DNA of 7,682 nucleotides from positions 1 to 7,682 of the forward strand of contig JANYDV010000287.1 of assembly GCA_025363505.1 (NCBI GenBank), written 5' to 3'. The stretch comes from Bacteroidota bacterium (GTDB lineage: Bacteria; Bacteroidota; Ignavibacteria; Palsa-1295). Of the stretch, positions 1-6,212 are shown in pieces. A model generated the notes under the pieces. The model made no database searches. It saw nothing but the letters and a program-made list of their open reading frames with translations, and was not told the origin of the DNA. Every line of letters begins with the position of its first letter. The stretch's first letter is position 1. Made by a program: the position numbers and the translations under genes.

Positions 1-608
1 TTCACACCAAAACTCATTGTAGGACCGGCAAGAGTAAAAGAATAATCTCTGTAAAGGTACTCAAATACATTTGTTCCTTCATAGAGCTTCAACTGAAAAT
101 TTGTAACTTTACCATTGCCGGAAAAAGCACGGGTATCAGACCACTCGATGGTCAGTACACGAAAACCAATGGCGCCGGTTGTTTGATAATAAATACCGGT
201 GTTGACATAGAGATCACCTTGGGCAACAAACAATTCGGAAGGGTAGCTTGATGAACCCAAATAGCCGGTTCCATATTGGGTGGCTGAGTTACTATTAAAA
301 GCAGCAAATCCGTTGTCACATACGTACAACAATGAGCCGGCAGTAAATTTTGAGCTATCATAATTGAAATCAAATGGGAGAGGCATGGTCGTTTGACCAT
401 CATCACCATTTAATAAATAAGTACCGCTGCCACCATAAGCTGGGGCGATCGACACGAATGGAGTGGTAAAACTGAAGTAAGAATAACGATTTAGTCTTCC
501 TGCATAGTTAACTGCATAGGAGTCTGTTGAGCTCACTAAAAAAAGAAGTCCAAATAGGACACCCAATATGAGCGTCGAAAATGGTTTGCGTTGTAACATA
601 GTATTCAT
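1..608 (-). CDS. Secreted protein of unknown function, N-terminal part (runs off left edge)
   Basis: An uninterrupted minus-strand reading frame of about 202 residues enters from the left edge; its C-terminus lies outside the window. It begins with a classical signal peptide: basic MLQRK, a long hydrophobic core (about residues 12-27) and a plausible signal peptidase I site after SYA (residue 32). The mature part is rich in Gly, Ser, Thr, Tyr and Phe and looks like beta-sandwich. It includes a FDFNYDSSKF...VCDNGFAAFN stretch (about residues 78-104) and LTIEWSDTRAF...FQLKLYEGTNVFEYLY further on. This pattern recurs in large exported proteins of Bacteroidota and relatives, whose C-terminus often carries a type IX sorting tail; here that end cannot be seen. 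Three in-frame ATGs exist (629, 608, 599). I chose 608 because an AGG lies a few bases upstream. The frame is real because signal peptide and fold-like composition continue without a stop. Function unknown. Confidence 0.8.
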   Translation of the reverse strand, partial: MNTMLQRKPFSTLILGVLFGLLFLVSSTDSYAVNYAGRLNRYSYFSFTTPFVSIAPAYGGSGTYLLNGDDGQTTMPLPFDFNYDSSKFTAGSLLYVCDNGFAAFNSNSATQYGTGYLGSSSYPSELFVAQGDLYVNTGIYYQTTGAIGFRVLTIEWSDTRAFSGNGKVTNFQLKLYEGTNVFEYLYRDYSFTLAGPTMSFGV

Positions 609-718
609 AGTACCTAATTGTTTGTTCATTAATGATTGGAAACGTAATGCTGGGCCATGACAAGACAGTTTAATAAAGGCTTTTTATGGGGTAAATAATT
701 CCATAATCTTGGGGCAAA

Positions 719-1486
719 TCATAACTTTGCTTCGTTCCAAAACGTATCTAATTTTTCTAAATTGTGATCTTCCCAGTTTTTGCCGCTTAACTCCACTTTT
801 TGTTCGACAAATCTGAAGCGTTTATCGAATTTTATGGTGGCATTTCTTAACGCTCGTTCAGCCTCAATGCCGCTGTGACGGCTGAAATTGACCAATGAAA
901 AGAGCAAGTCGCCAAATTCTTCTTCTCGGTGTTCGGCAGTGTTGGCTTCAAGAAACTCATCAATCTCCTCGCGTACTTTTTTTAGCACATCTTGGGTATT
1001 ATCCCAATCAAACCCTACCTTCGCGGCTCGTTGCTGTATTCTCTCCGCCCTTTGCAATGCGGGGAGGGAATTCGGGACGCCATCGAGGATGCTGGTTCTG
1101 CCCGATTCTTTTCGTTTGAGGAGTTCCCAATTGCGGGTCACTTCTTCGGAAGTCTCAGCTTTGGTATCGGCAAAAATATGGGGGTGTCGGTAAATCAGCT
1201 TTTCGCACTCGGTTTTGATGACGGCATTGAGATCAAATAGCCCTGCTTCCTCGGCAAGGTCCGCTTGGAAGACAATATGGAGCAAGACATCGCCAAGCTC
1301 TTTTTGTAGGTCTGTAAAATCTTTGTTTTCAATAGCTTCGACTACTTCGTATGCCTCTTCGATAAGCGGTGCGGCAAGGCTTTGATGAGTCTGCACCTTA
1401 TCCCACGGACATTCGAGCCTCAGGCGTTTGACGATCTCGATCAAATTATTAATATCTGAGGCAGGTAAAGTTTGCGGTGTTTTCAT
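719..1486 (-). CDS. mazG: Nucleoside triphosphate pyrophosphohydrolase MazG
   Basis: Hydrolyses (d)NTPs to the monophosphate and pyrophosphate in the cytoplasm; in E. coli the family is linked to nucleotide-pool cleaning and control of ppGpp. The 255-residue product has the usual two MazG domains. The N-terminal one carries the CPWD signature (residues 26-29), the metal-binding EExxE (43-47) and a paired E63/D66 in KELGD. The C-terminal one repeats the pattern with REEIDE and EEEFGD. Length is close to the E. coli enzyme (about 263). I chose the ATG at 1486; an in-frame TTG at 1540 would add 18 residues with no family likeness. The stop is TGA at 719-721. It is transcribed away from the membrane-protein gene, from a plausible sigma70-type promoter at 1561-1589. 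The exported-protein gene starts 110 bases downstream on the same strand, with no terminator visible between them. Confidence 0.95.
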   Translation of the reverse strand: MKTPQTLPASDINNLIEIVKRLRLECPWDKVQTHQSLAAPLIEEAYEVVEAIENKDFTDLQKELGDVLLHIVFQADLAEEAGLFDLNAVIKTECEKLIYRHPHIFADTKAETSEEVTRNWELLKRKESGRTSILDGVPNSLPALQRAERIQQRAAKVGFDWDNTQDVLKKVREEIDEFLEANTAEHREEEFGDLLFSLVNFSRHSGIEAERALRNATIKFDKRFRFVEQKVELSGKNWEDHNLEKLDTFWNEAKL

Positions 1487-1560
1487 GGTTGGCTTAACAC
1501 GATAGGCGAAAAGGAAGTTTTGTTCGTCGGTTGCAGACAAGCGACATAGACACTTCGAGC

Positions 1561-1589
1561 ATTAAAAATTAATTACTGTTTAATGTAAA
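1561..1589 (-). promoter_or_regulatory. Candidate sigma70-type promoter of mazG
   Basis: Read on the minus strand, TTTACA (1589-1584, 5 of 6 to TTGACA) and TTTAAT (1566-1561, 5 of 6 to TATAAT) are separated by exactly 17 bases. Transcription would start near 1554, giving a leader of roughly 65-70 bases before the ATG at 1486. The region is AT-rich, so a chance match is possible, and the lineage may use a different primary promoter consensus. Confidence 0.45.
1578..1589 (-). repeat. 12-base inverted repeat, left copy (TTTACATTAAAC on the minus strand)
   Basis: An exact 12-base match, in opposite orientation, to 1786-1797. Each copy reads in the direction of the gene it precedes. This copy overlaps the -35 hexamer of the candidate mazG promoter, where a regulator could act. 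Role unknown; low-complexity AT-rich sequence makes coincidence possible. Confidence 0.5.
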
Positions 1590-1785
1590 CGGCTCTTCAG
1601 GGTGAGTCGGAAATGCCAAAGAACAGCCTAAACGCATTTATTTTCCATAAAATATCCACTATTTTTGAATAATAGTAGGATTTTGGCTCATTTATTGCTT
1701 AAATTTGTATAGAAGTACACAATAATAGTCAAAGATTGCGTATTTTACTGGATTATAGTGTGTTGTGTGCGTATTTTATCATGTC

Positions 1786-1797
1786 TTTACATTAAAC
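1786..1797 (+). repeat. 12-base inverted repeat, right copy (TTTACATTAAAC)
   Basis: Partner of the copy at 1578-1589. It lies 9 bases upstream of the ATG at 1807, so it would fall in the leader of the membrane-protein mRNA rather than at a promoter. Role unknown. Confidence 0.5.
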
Positions 1798-1806
1798 TAT
1801 ACAGTT

Positions 1807-2784
1807 ATGGCAGATGCAGTAGTCAATCGTAGTGCACGAGTAGCTCCGAAATCAGGAGCGAAACGCGGAGCCAAAGCTTCAGGTATGCCGGTTGTATTAT
1901 TAACCGGAGTGTTCGCGTTAGTTACTCATGTTCTTTTATGTATGGCAGTTGGCGGAGCCGCCGATAAAGTCGAGTGGCATCCGTGGGGTGTTGAAGCTAA
2001 TATCACTTTTGGTGAAGCCCAATTTATCCTTAATGGAATTGTCAGCTTTATCCCTTTTGATATCTTCTTCGGCTTCTGCTTTGCCGTGCTGGCAGGATTT
2101 GCGTTGCGCGTACCGTTCTTCCGTGATCGTGTCTATCATACTGTTATTTCGCTCAAGAAGCGCTTAATGGTACAGCTCTCAGCTTCAGGTGAAGAAGTAG
2201 AGTCGATTCTTCGTAACGACCCCGAGAACAATCAGCGCTTGCTTGCACGTCGTGAGGATGTCAATCTCGAAAGTGTCGAGTCCGAAATTCAGTATATCAA
2301 TATCGGGCAACGCTACCTCGAAGGTAAGGGCGGGTTTATGGGTGGTATTGCTACCTATATGAAATTCCACTTTGTAGAACATTACTCAAACGTGGTGCAA
2401 GGTTTGGCATACGCCGGAGCAGCTTTTCTTATTATCGTTGTTGGTATCCGTGGTTTGAAATTTATTCCTGCGGTAAAACCTTCTCCGATTTTGTTCGCTC
2501 TAGGTATCGAGTTCTCGATGTTGTGCTTACTCGCACTTGCGTTATTGTACACCGAAGAAGAAGAGCGTACTGATCGTATCTTGAAGCAGATGGTTGATGC
2601 TGTCAAAGGTGGCAAAGGTCGTCAGGCAGTGGCAGCGATGGAAGAAGAAGCGTCAATGCTCTCACGCAGCGACTACGAGAAGATCATCCGCGACCAGATG
2701 GACCAAAAGATTGTTTCTATTTTGCAAGAAAAGGATCAGGACGCAGTCAGAAGACTCGCTCTGGACCTGGTTGCAAAAAAATAA
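1807..2784 (+). CDS. Uncharacterised four-helix membrane protein
   Basis: I do not recognise this 325-residue protein. It starts with a basic, Ala/Lys/Arg-rich tail (residues 8-26). Four hydrophobic segments follow: about 28-50, 78-100, 196-214 and 226-248. The loop between the first pair is short (WHPWGVEANITFGEAQ) and probably periplasmic. The roughly 95-residue middle section is charged and probably cytoplasmic (FFRDR, SLKKR, EEVESIL, LARREDVNLESVESEIQ). The C-terminal 75 residues are charged and helical, opening with TEEEERTDR after helix 4. Positive charges after helix 2 suit both ends and the middle loop lying in the cytoplasm. Helix 4 contains a buried Glu (E235). The ATG at 1807 is preferred over an in-frame GTG at 1765, which would add 14 residues and bury the basic tail. 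No Shine-Dalgarno is present. The gene stands alone between a divergent promoter region and a strong terminator. No catalytic motif is seen, so a scaffold, sensor or channel-like role is only conjecture. Confidence 0.85.
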   Translation: MADAVVNRSARVAPKSGAKRGAKASGMPVVLLTGVFALVTHVLLCMAVGGAADKVEWHPWGVEANITFGEAQFILNGIVSFIPFDIFFGFCFAVLAGFALRVPFFRDRVYHTVISLKKRLMVQLSASGEEVESILRNDPENNQRLLARREDVNLESVESEIQYINIGQRYLEGKGGFMGGIATYMKFHFVEHYSNVVQGLAYAGAAFLIIVVGIRGLKFIPAVKPSPILFALGIEFSMLCLLALALLYTEEEERTDRILKQMVDAVKGGKGRQAVAAMEEEASMLSRSDYEKIIRDQMDQKIVSILQEKDQDAVRRLALDLVAKK

Positions 2785-2806
2785 TATATCACTTCAAACT
2801 ACTTGC

Positions 2807-2844
2807 CGCAAACGCCACCCTGAAAAAGGTGGCGTTTGTGTTTT
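2807..2844 (+). terminator. Rho-independent terminator of the membrane-protein gene
   Basis: A 13-pair stem (2807-2819 with 2828-2840, one G-U pair) includes an uninterrupted AAACGCCACC/GGTGGCGTTT core, an 8-base A-rich loop, and TTTT directly after. It begins 22 bases past the stop codon and isolates the upstream gene from the DAHP synthase cluster. Confidence 0.88.
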
Positions 2845-2947
2845 AAATAATTGATTGTAGCGACGGCACTACACGATTTGCGTTCTTGTTTGGAAACCGG
2901 CGAGGTATTGAATACGTAAATACTTATAGTATAGGTAATTATAGGCA

Positions 2948-4042
2948 ATGATTATAATAATGAACAAGAATGCCCGTGAAGCTGATATAGCACGGGTCGA
3001 GAAAATTCTCTCACAACAGGGTATCCGCTCTGAGCGATTAACGGGCGAAAAGCAGGTTGTGATCGGTATTATTGGCGCAAGCAACGGGCTTGATATTAGT
3101 GTCGTGACGACGCTCGAAGGCGTTCAAGATGTGGTGCGTGTCAGCTCGCCGATCAAACTTGCTTCGCGCTTACAGCATCCCGAAGATACGGTGATCACCT
3201 TTTCAGATGGCACCAAGATTGGCGGCTCGGCTCCGGCTATTGTGATTGCCGGTCCGTGTTCTGTCGAAAGTGCCGATCAGCTTCGACGCACCGCAGAGTT
3301 TGTTCGTTCGAGCGGTGTGCGCTTCCTTCGAGGCGGTGCATTCAAGCCTCGTACATCGCCCTACTCATTTCAAGGACTTGGTTTTGACGGACTTGAACTG
3401 CTGAAGAAAGTCAGCGAAGAATTCGGACTGTTTATTGTGACTGAAGTGATGGAGCCAGCTCATGCGCCCCGAGTTGCTGAGTTTGCGGATATTATTCAAG
3501 TCGGTGCGCGAAATATGCAAAACTTTCCGCTGTTGCGTCAGCTTGGAAATGTCAATAAACCCGTAATGCTCAAGCGTGGACCTGCCAGCACAATCGAAGA
3601 ATGGCTTCTTGCGGCAGAATATATTTTGAGCGGTGGTAACGAAAATGTTATCCTTTGCGAACGCGGTATTCGTACTTTTGAAACGGCATTACGATATACA
3701 ACTGATATTAGCGCAGTACCATTGGTAAAAGAGCTTTCACATCTTCCTGTGATCGTTGATCCATCACACGGAACAGGGAAGCGTTCGATGGTAACGCCGA
3801 TGTCACGCGCCTCTATTGCCGCAGGTGCTGACGGTATTATGGTCGAGGTGCATCCTGATCCGTTACGGTCGCTCAGTGATGGTGTACAAGCTTTGACATT
3901 CGAGATGTTCGAAGAAATGATGGGTGAGTTGGTTCGTATCGGCGATGCCATTGATCGACAGATACTCATCGAGCCATATACGGGTGCAAAATCGAGAGGC
4001 TCGAAGAAATCTCCTTCGGAGTCACCGTATAAAGTCGCATAA
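2948..4042 (+). CDS. aroF: 3-deoxy-7-phosphoheptulonate (DAHP) synthase, type I-beta with ferredoxin-like regulatory domain
   Basis: Condenses phosphoenolpyruvate and erythrose 4-phosphate to DAHP, the first step of the shikimate pathway. The 364-residue product aligns from end to end with the Thermotoga maritima enzyme as I remember it. Residues 1-70 form the N-terminal ferredoxin-like (allosteric) domain, and the rest is the TIM barrel. Expected metal ligands are present: C104 (AGPCSVE), H274 (DPSHGTG), E300 (VEVHPDP) and D311 (LSDG). The substrate loop KPRTSPYSFQG is at 133-143, followed by GARNMQNF and CERGIRTFE. A Ser/Lys-rich tail of about 20 residues after the barrel is an addition to the usual length (about 338). 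The start at 2948 matches the family N-terminus (MIxxx); an ATG at 2960 is the alternative. No good Shine-Dalgarno exists. It is first in a tightly packed four-gene cluster. The domain suggests feedback by an aromatic amino acid, but contact residues differ. Confidence 0.96.
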   Translation: MIIIMNKNAREADIARVEKILSQQGIRSERLTGEKQVVIGIIGASNGLDISVVTTLEGVQDVVRVSSPIKLASRLQHPEDTVITFSDGTKIGGSAPAIVIAGPCSVESADQLRRTAEFVRSSGVRFLRGGAFKPRTSPYSFQGLGFDGLELLKKVSEEFGLFIVTEVMEPAHAPRVAEFADIIQVGARNMQNFPLLRQLGNVNKPVMLKRGPASTIEEWLLAAEYILSGGNENVILCERGIRTFETALRYTTDISAVPLVKELSHLPVIVDPSHGTGKRSMVTPMSRASIAAGADGIMVEVHPDPLRSLSDGVQALTFEMFEEMMGELVRIGDAIDRQILIEPYTGAKSRGSKKSPSESPYKVA

Positions 4043-4467
4043 TGTTCACCCCCGAAGAATTGTTTGAGAATCTCAAGACTGTTGCTGTTTTCGGGCTAAG
4101 TCCTGATGCTGGCAAATCGAGCAATTCGGTTGCGAAACGTTTACAGCGTTTGGGGTTAACGATTATTCCCGTCAATCCGAATATTAGCCAATGGGAAGGA
4201 TTGAAAGCCTATCAATCGGTGTCCGAAATTCCCTCTGATATTGAAATAGATATAGTAGATATTTTTCGTCGAGAAGAATTTTTGGTTGATGCGGTAACTG
4301 ATGCACTTGCCCGAATACCTTTGCCAAAGTGTATATGGCTCCAGAGTGGTTTGTGGAGCGATGAATGTAAACGTCTTTGTGAAGAAGTGGGAGTGCTCTA
4401 TATAGATGACAGTTGTCTCGGTGTTGAGTTTGGTTTTTATCACAGCCAGCATAAAACAACGCTGTAG
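4042..4467 (+). CDS. CoA-binding domain protein (YccU/CoA_binding_2 family)
   Basis: A 141-residue, single-domain Rossmann-fold protein of the family related to the CoA-binding part of succinyl-CoA synthetase. The nucleotide-binding start is clear: TVAVFGLSPDAGKSSNSVAKRL (residues 13-34), then IIPVNPN at 41-47. The later part also follows the family: IDIVDIFRR, CIWLQSGLW and a closing DDSCLGVEF in place of the usual DRCxxIE. Family members bind CoA or a related nucleotide, but their physiological job is largely unsettled, and there is no catalytic ligase part here. The start codon shares one base with the stop of the DAHP synthase (TAATG), indicating translational coupling. The rsmE start lies 2 bases after its stop. 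Confidence 0.88.
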   Translation: MFTPEELFENLKTVAVFGLSPDAGKSSNSVAKRLQRLGLTIIPVNPNISQWEGLKAYQSVSEIPSDIEIDIVDIFRREEFLVDAVTDALARIPLPKCIWLQSGLWSDECKRLCEEVGVLYIDDSCLGVEFGFYHSQHKTTL

Positions 4468-4469
4468 TA

Positions 4470-5213
4470 ATGGAGTGCTTTATTGTTAATGGTTCTGATA
4501 TTGCAACTGACTTGTCGTCGCTTGTGCTTCGCGATGACGAAGCAAAACATTGTGCGCGAGCACTAAGAATACGAGTGGGAGAACAGATACTCGCTACCGA
4601 CCTTTCCGGAAATTGCTATAAAGCTACTCTTGAAGCCATTGATGATCTTGGCAAACATGGCTACGAAGTCAGAGCATCTATAGAAGAAGTGTTGCCGCGA
4701 CACAACGAGCCAACATTGAATGTGCTTCTTATCCAAGCCGTGCTTCATACTTCTGCAAAATTTGAAGAGATCATCGAGCGTTGTTGTGAAATCGGTGTTT
4801 CCGGATTTACTCCAATCAGCACCACACGGGTCGAACGACCGGCGATAAAAGCAGATCGTATTGAAAAAATATTACGAGCATCTTGCAAGCAAGCGCAACG
4901 CGCCGTGAAGCCGATATTTGCCGAACTTTCCGAATTTGAAACTGCGTTGAATGCCGCGGTTACTGATAATCGTTTTATTGTATTGTTGCACGAAGCCGCC
5001 CCACTTGAACATTCATTGAATGCTGTTTTGACAACTAGACCATCATCGCACATTGCTTTGGTCGTAGGACCCGAAGGCGGATTCACCGAAGAAGAAGTAT
5101 CACTGGCTCGTGAGACCTACGGAGCGCATATTGCTTCGATGGGTACACGAAGACTCAGAGCGGAGACAGCGGCTATCACTGCGGTGGCTATTACACTTGG
5201 ATTTGATCGTTAA
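4470..5213 (+). CDS. rsmE: 16S rRNA (uracil(1498)-N(3))-methyltransferase RsmE
   Basis: Methylates N3 of U1498 in 16S rRNA near the decoding site, using S-adenosylmethionine, on the assembled small subunit. The 247-residue product has the usual size. An N-terminal PUA-like domain (about 1-75, with DDEAKHCARALRIRVGEQI) precedes a SPOUT methyltransferase domain. SPOUT hallmarks visible are KFEEIIERCCEIGVSGFTPI, the SAM-binding GPEGGFTEEE (200-209) and the knot segment MGTRRLRAETAA (224-235). The start ATG comes 2 bases after the stop of the CoA-binding gene and its stop is 3 bases before the next ATG, so it is surely co-transcribed. No Shine-Dalgarno is seen; translation probably relies on coupling to the upstream gene. 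Confidence 0.96.
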   Translation: MECFIVNGSDIATDLSSLVLRDDEAKHCARALRIRVGEQILATDLSGNCYKATLEAIDDLGKHGYEVRASIEEVLPRHNEPTLNVLLIQAVLHTSAKFEEIIERCCEIGVSGFTPISTTRVERPAIKADRIEKILRASCKQAQRAVKPIFAELSEFETALNAAVTDNRFIVLLHEAAPLEHSLNAVLTTRPSSHIALVVGPEGGFTEEEVSLARETYGAHIASMGTRRLRAETAAITAVAITLGFDR

Positions 5214-5216
5214 GAA

Positions 5217-6143
5217 ATGAGAGTATTTTTACTATCGTTATTGCTTGGTGTTCTCTTTTTTTCATCTGCACGAGCTTCTTTGGATAGCCTCGTAGTCGTG
5301 CGTGACTCACTTGCAATCACACCGATTGATTCGATTGAAGTACGACCGATGCAAGTCTTGGGCAGACCGGCGCCGTTGGATATGATTACCAATATCCCCG
5401 GTGATTGGTGGCATTGGTCGAAACAGACATTTACTTTAAAGCAACTCCCGGTGATTGCTGTTGTATCAGCCCTGACCGCGGTGACGATTATTACTGATTA
5501 TCAGTCGTGGCAAATTACAAAAAAGCCGTATGATCAATCACCGACCTTCAAAAAAATTAATGATGTTACCTCCTATCTTGGTGACGGCAAAGTACAGTTT
5601 GGTCTGGCGATCGCTTTTGCAGGATATGGTTTTGCACTCAATGATGACCGTGCTATTCGTACCGCAAGCCAGACGGTCGAAGTAATTCTTGCTTGTGGGG
5701 CTGTCGTCCAATTCCTTAAACACGTCACTGGTCGCGAGAGTCCTTTTACGGCAACAACACCTACAGGATTGTGGCGTTTCTTTCCGAACCAGATCGAGTA
5801 TGCTAAGCACGTGCCACATTATGATGCATTCCCATCCGGGCACATTGCTACGGCATTCGGGACGTTTATGGTGATTGCCGAAAACTATCCCAACGAAAAA
5901 TGGATTCAATATATAGGCTATCCCGTGATGGCAAGTATCGCAACCGGGTTAGTCGCAACCAGTATCCATTGGTGGAGTGATATTCCGCTCGGTGTTGCAC
6001 TCGGTTATAGTTTTGGGAGACTGATTGCACACCCGGAGCAATTCACAGATACCCCGGATAGGGCAGGTGAATTACATACAAATATTGGAATGACTTTTTT
6101 ATCTAACGGCTCACCTGCATTATCTTTTATGATGAAGTGGTGA
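5217..6143 (+). CDS. Exported/membrane PAP2-family phosphatase (atypical active site)
   Basis: A 308-residue protein of the PAP2 (type 2 phosphatidic acid phosphatase) superfamily, whose members remove phosphate from lipids such as phosphatidate, undecaprenyl pyrophosphate or lipid A on the periplasmic side. It has a signal peptide (hydrophobic 3-17, likely cleavage after ARA at 20). A roughly 50-residue linker and several hydrophobic helices follow (about 75-93, 125-140, 147-167, 210-222, 230-250, 256-270). Catalytic histidines are present: PSGH (206-209) and HWWSD (H251, D255). The first motif reads K168-HVTGRE-S175-P instead of Kx6RP. The third has G244-L245 where SR is usual, so two expected arginines are missing. 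I believe related FCB proteins share the GRxSP form, so this may be a subfamily. It starts 3 bases after rsmE and is probably the last gene of that cluster. Substrate unknown. Confidence 0.87.
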   Translation: MRVFLLSLLLGVLFFSSARASLDSLVVVRDSLAITPIDSIEVRPMQVLGRPAPLDMITNIPGDWWHWSKQTFTLKQLPVIAVVSALTAVTIITDYQSWQITKKPYDQSPTFKKINDVTSYLGDGKVQFGLAIAFAGYGFALNDDRAIRTASQTVEVILACGAVVQFLKHVTGRESPFTATTPTGLWRFFPNQIEYAKHVPHYDAFPSGHIATAFGTFMVIAENYPNEKWIQYIGYPVMASIATGLVATSIHWWSDIPLGVALGYSFGRLIAHPEQFTDTPDRAGELHTNIGMTFLSNGSPALSFMMKW

Positions 6144-6212
6144 ATTTAATAGATTGAGGGTAGTTTCTTCGTAAATTTGAGTATTAATCAATAGAATAGG
6201 AATAAGCCGCGA

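Larger units (their letters stand above)
1487..1806. other. Divergent intergenic region between mazG and the membrane-protein gene
   Basis: This 320-base stretch contains no credible gene. Its right half (from about 1635) is clearly AT-rich compared with the flanking coding sequence, as expected of a promoter region. It holds a good sigma70-like promoter reading left into mazG and a 12-base sequence present once in each orientation. For the rightward gene there are only weak candidates: a TAAATTTG octamer at 1700-1707 and a TATAGT hexamer at 1754-1759 without a convincing upstream element. No Shine-Dalgarno sequence precedes either gene. Confidence 0.7.

Noticed and set aside
152..409. 85-residue open frame on the minus strand
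   Set aside because: It overlaps the exported-protein gene on the same strand in another frame; the main frame has a signal peptide and coherent fold-like sequence, this one does not.
669..692. ATAAA...TTTAT palindrome between mazG and the exported-protein gene
   Set aside because: Only a 5-base A/T stem, too weak to call a terminator.
888..1193. Plus-strand open frame of about 100 residues opposite mazG
   Set aside because: Antisense shadow of a highly conserved gene; Ser/Arg/Cys-rich with no domain-like pattern.
1487..1540. N-terminal extension of mazG from an in-frame TTG at 1540 (18 more residues)
   Set aside because: The extra residues do not resemble MazG proteins, which start close before the CPWD helix; the ATG at 1486 fits the family length, and a TTG start is less likely.
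1765..1806. Earlier GTG start for the membrane-protein gene
   Set aside because: It adds 14 residues from AT-rich upstream sequence ahead of a natural basic N-tail; the ATG at 1807 is the simpler start.
2906..2935. TTGAAT / TATAGG as a promoter for the DAHP synthase cluster
   Set aside because: The spacing (16) is tolerable, but both boxes match poorly in AT-rich sequence and other TATAGT-like hexamers lie beside it; there is not enough to place a promoter.
3538..3969. 143-residue minus-strand open frame opposite the DAHP synthase gene
   Set aside because: Longest antisense frame, but composed of complement codons of the conserved TIM barrel (Ser/Ile/Thr rich), with no recognisable motif or start context.
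5538..5909. 123-residue minus-strand open frame opposite the PAP2 gene
   Set aside because: Antisense shadow with low-quality composition; the plus-strand frame carries the PSGH and Hx3D motifs.
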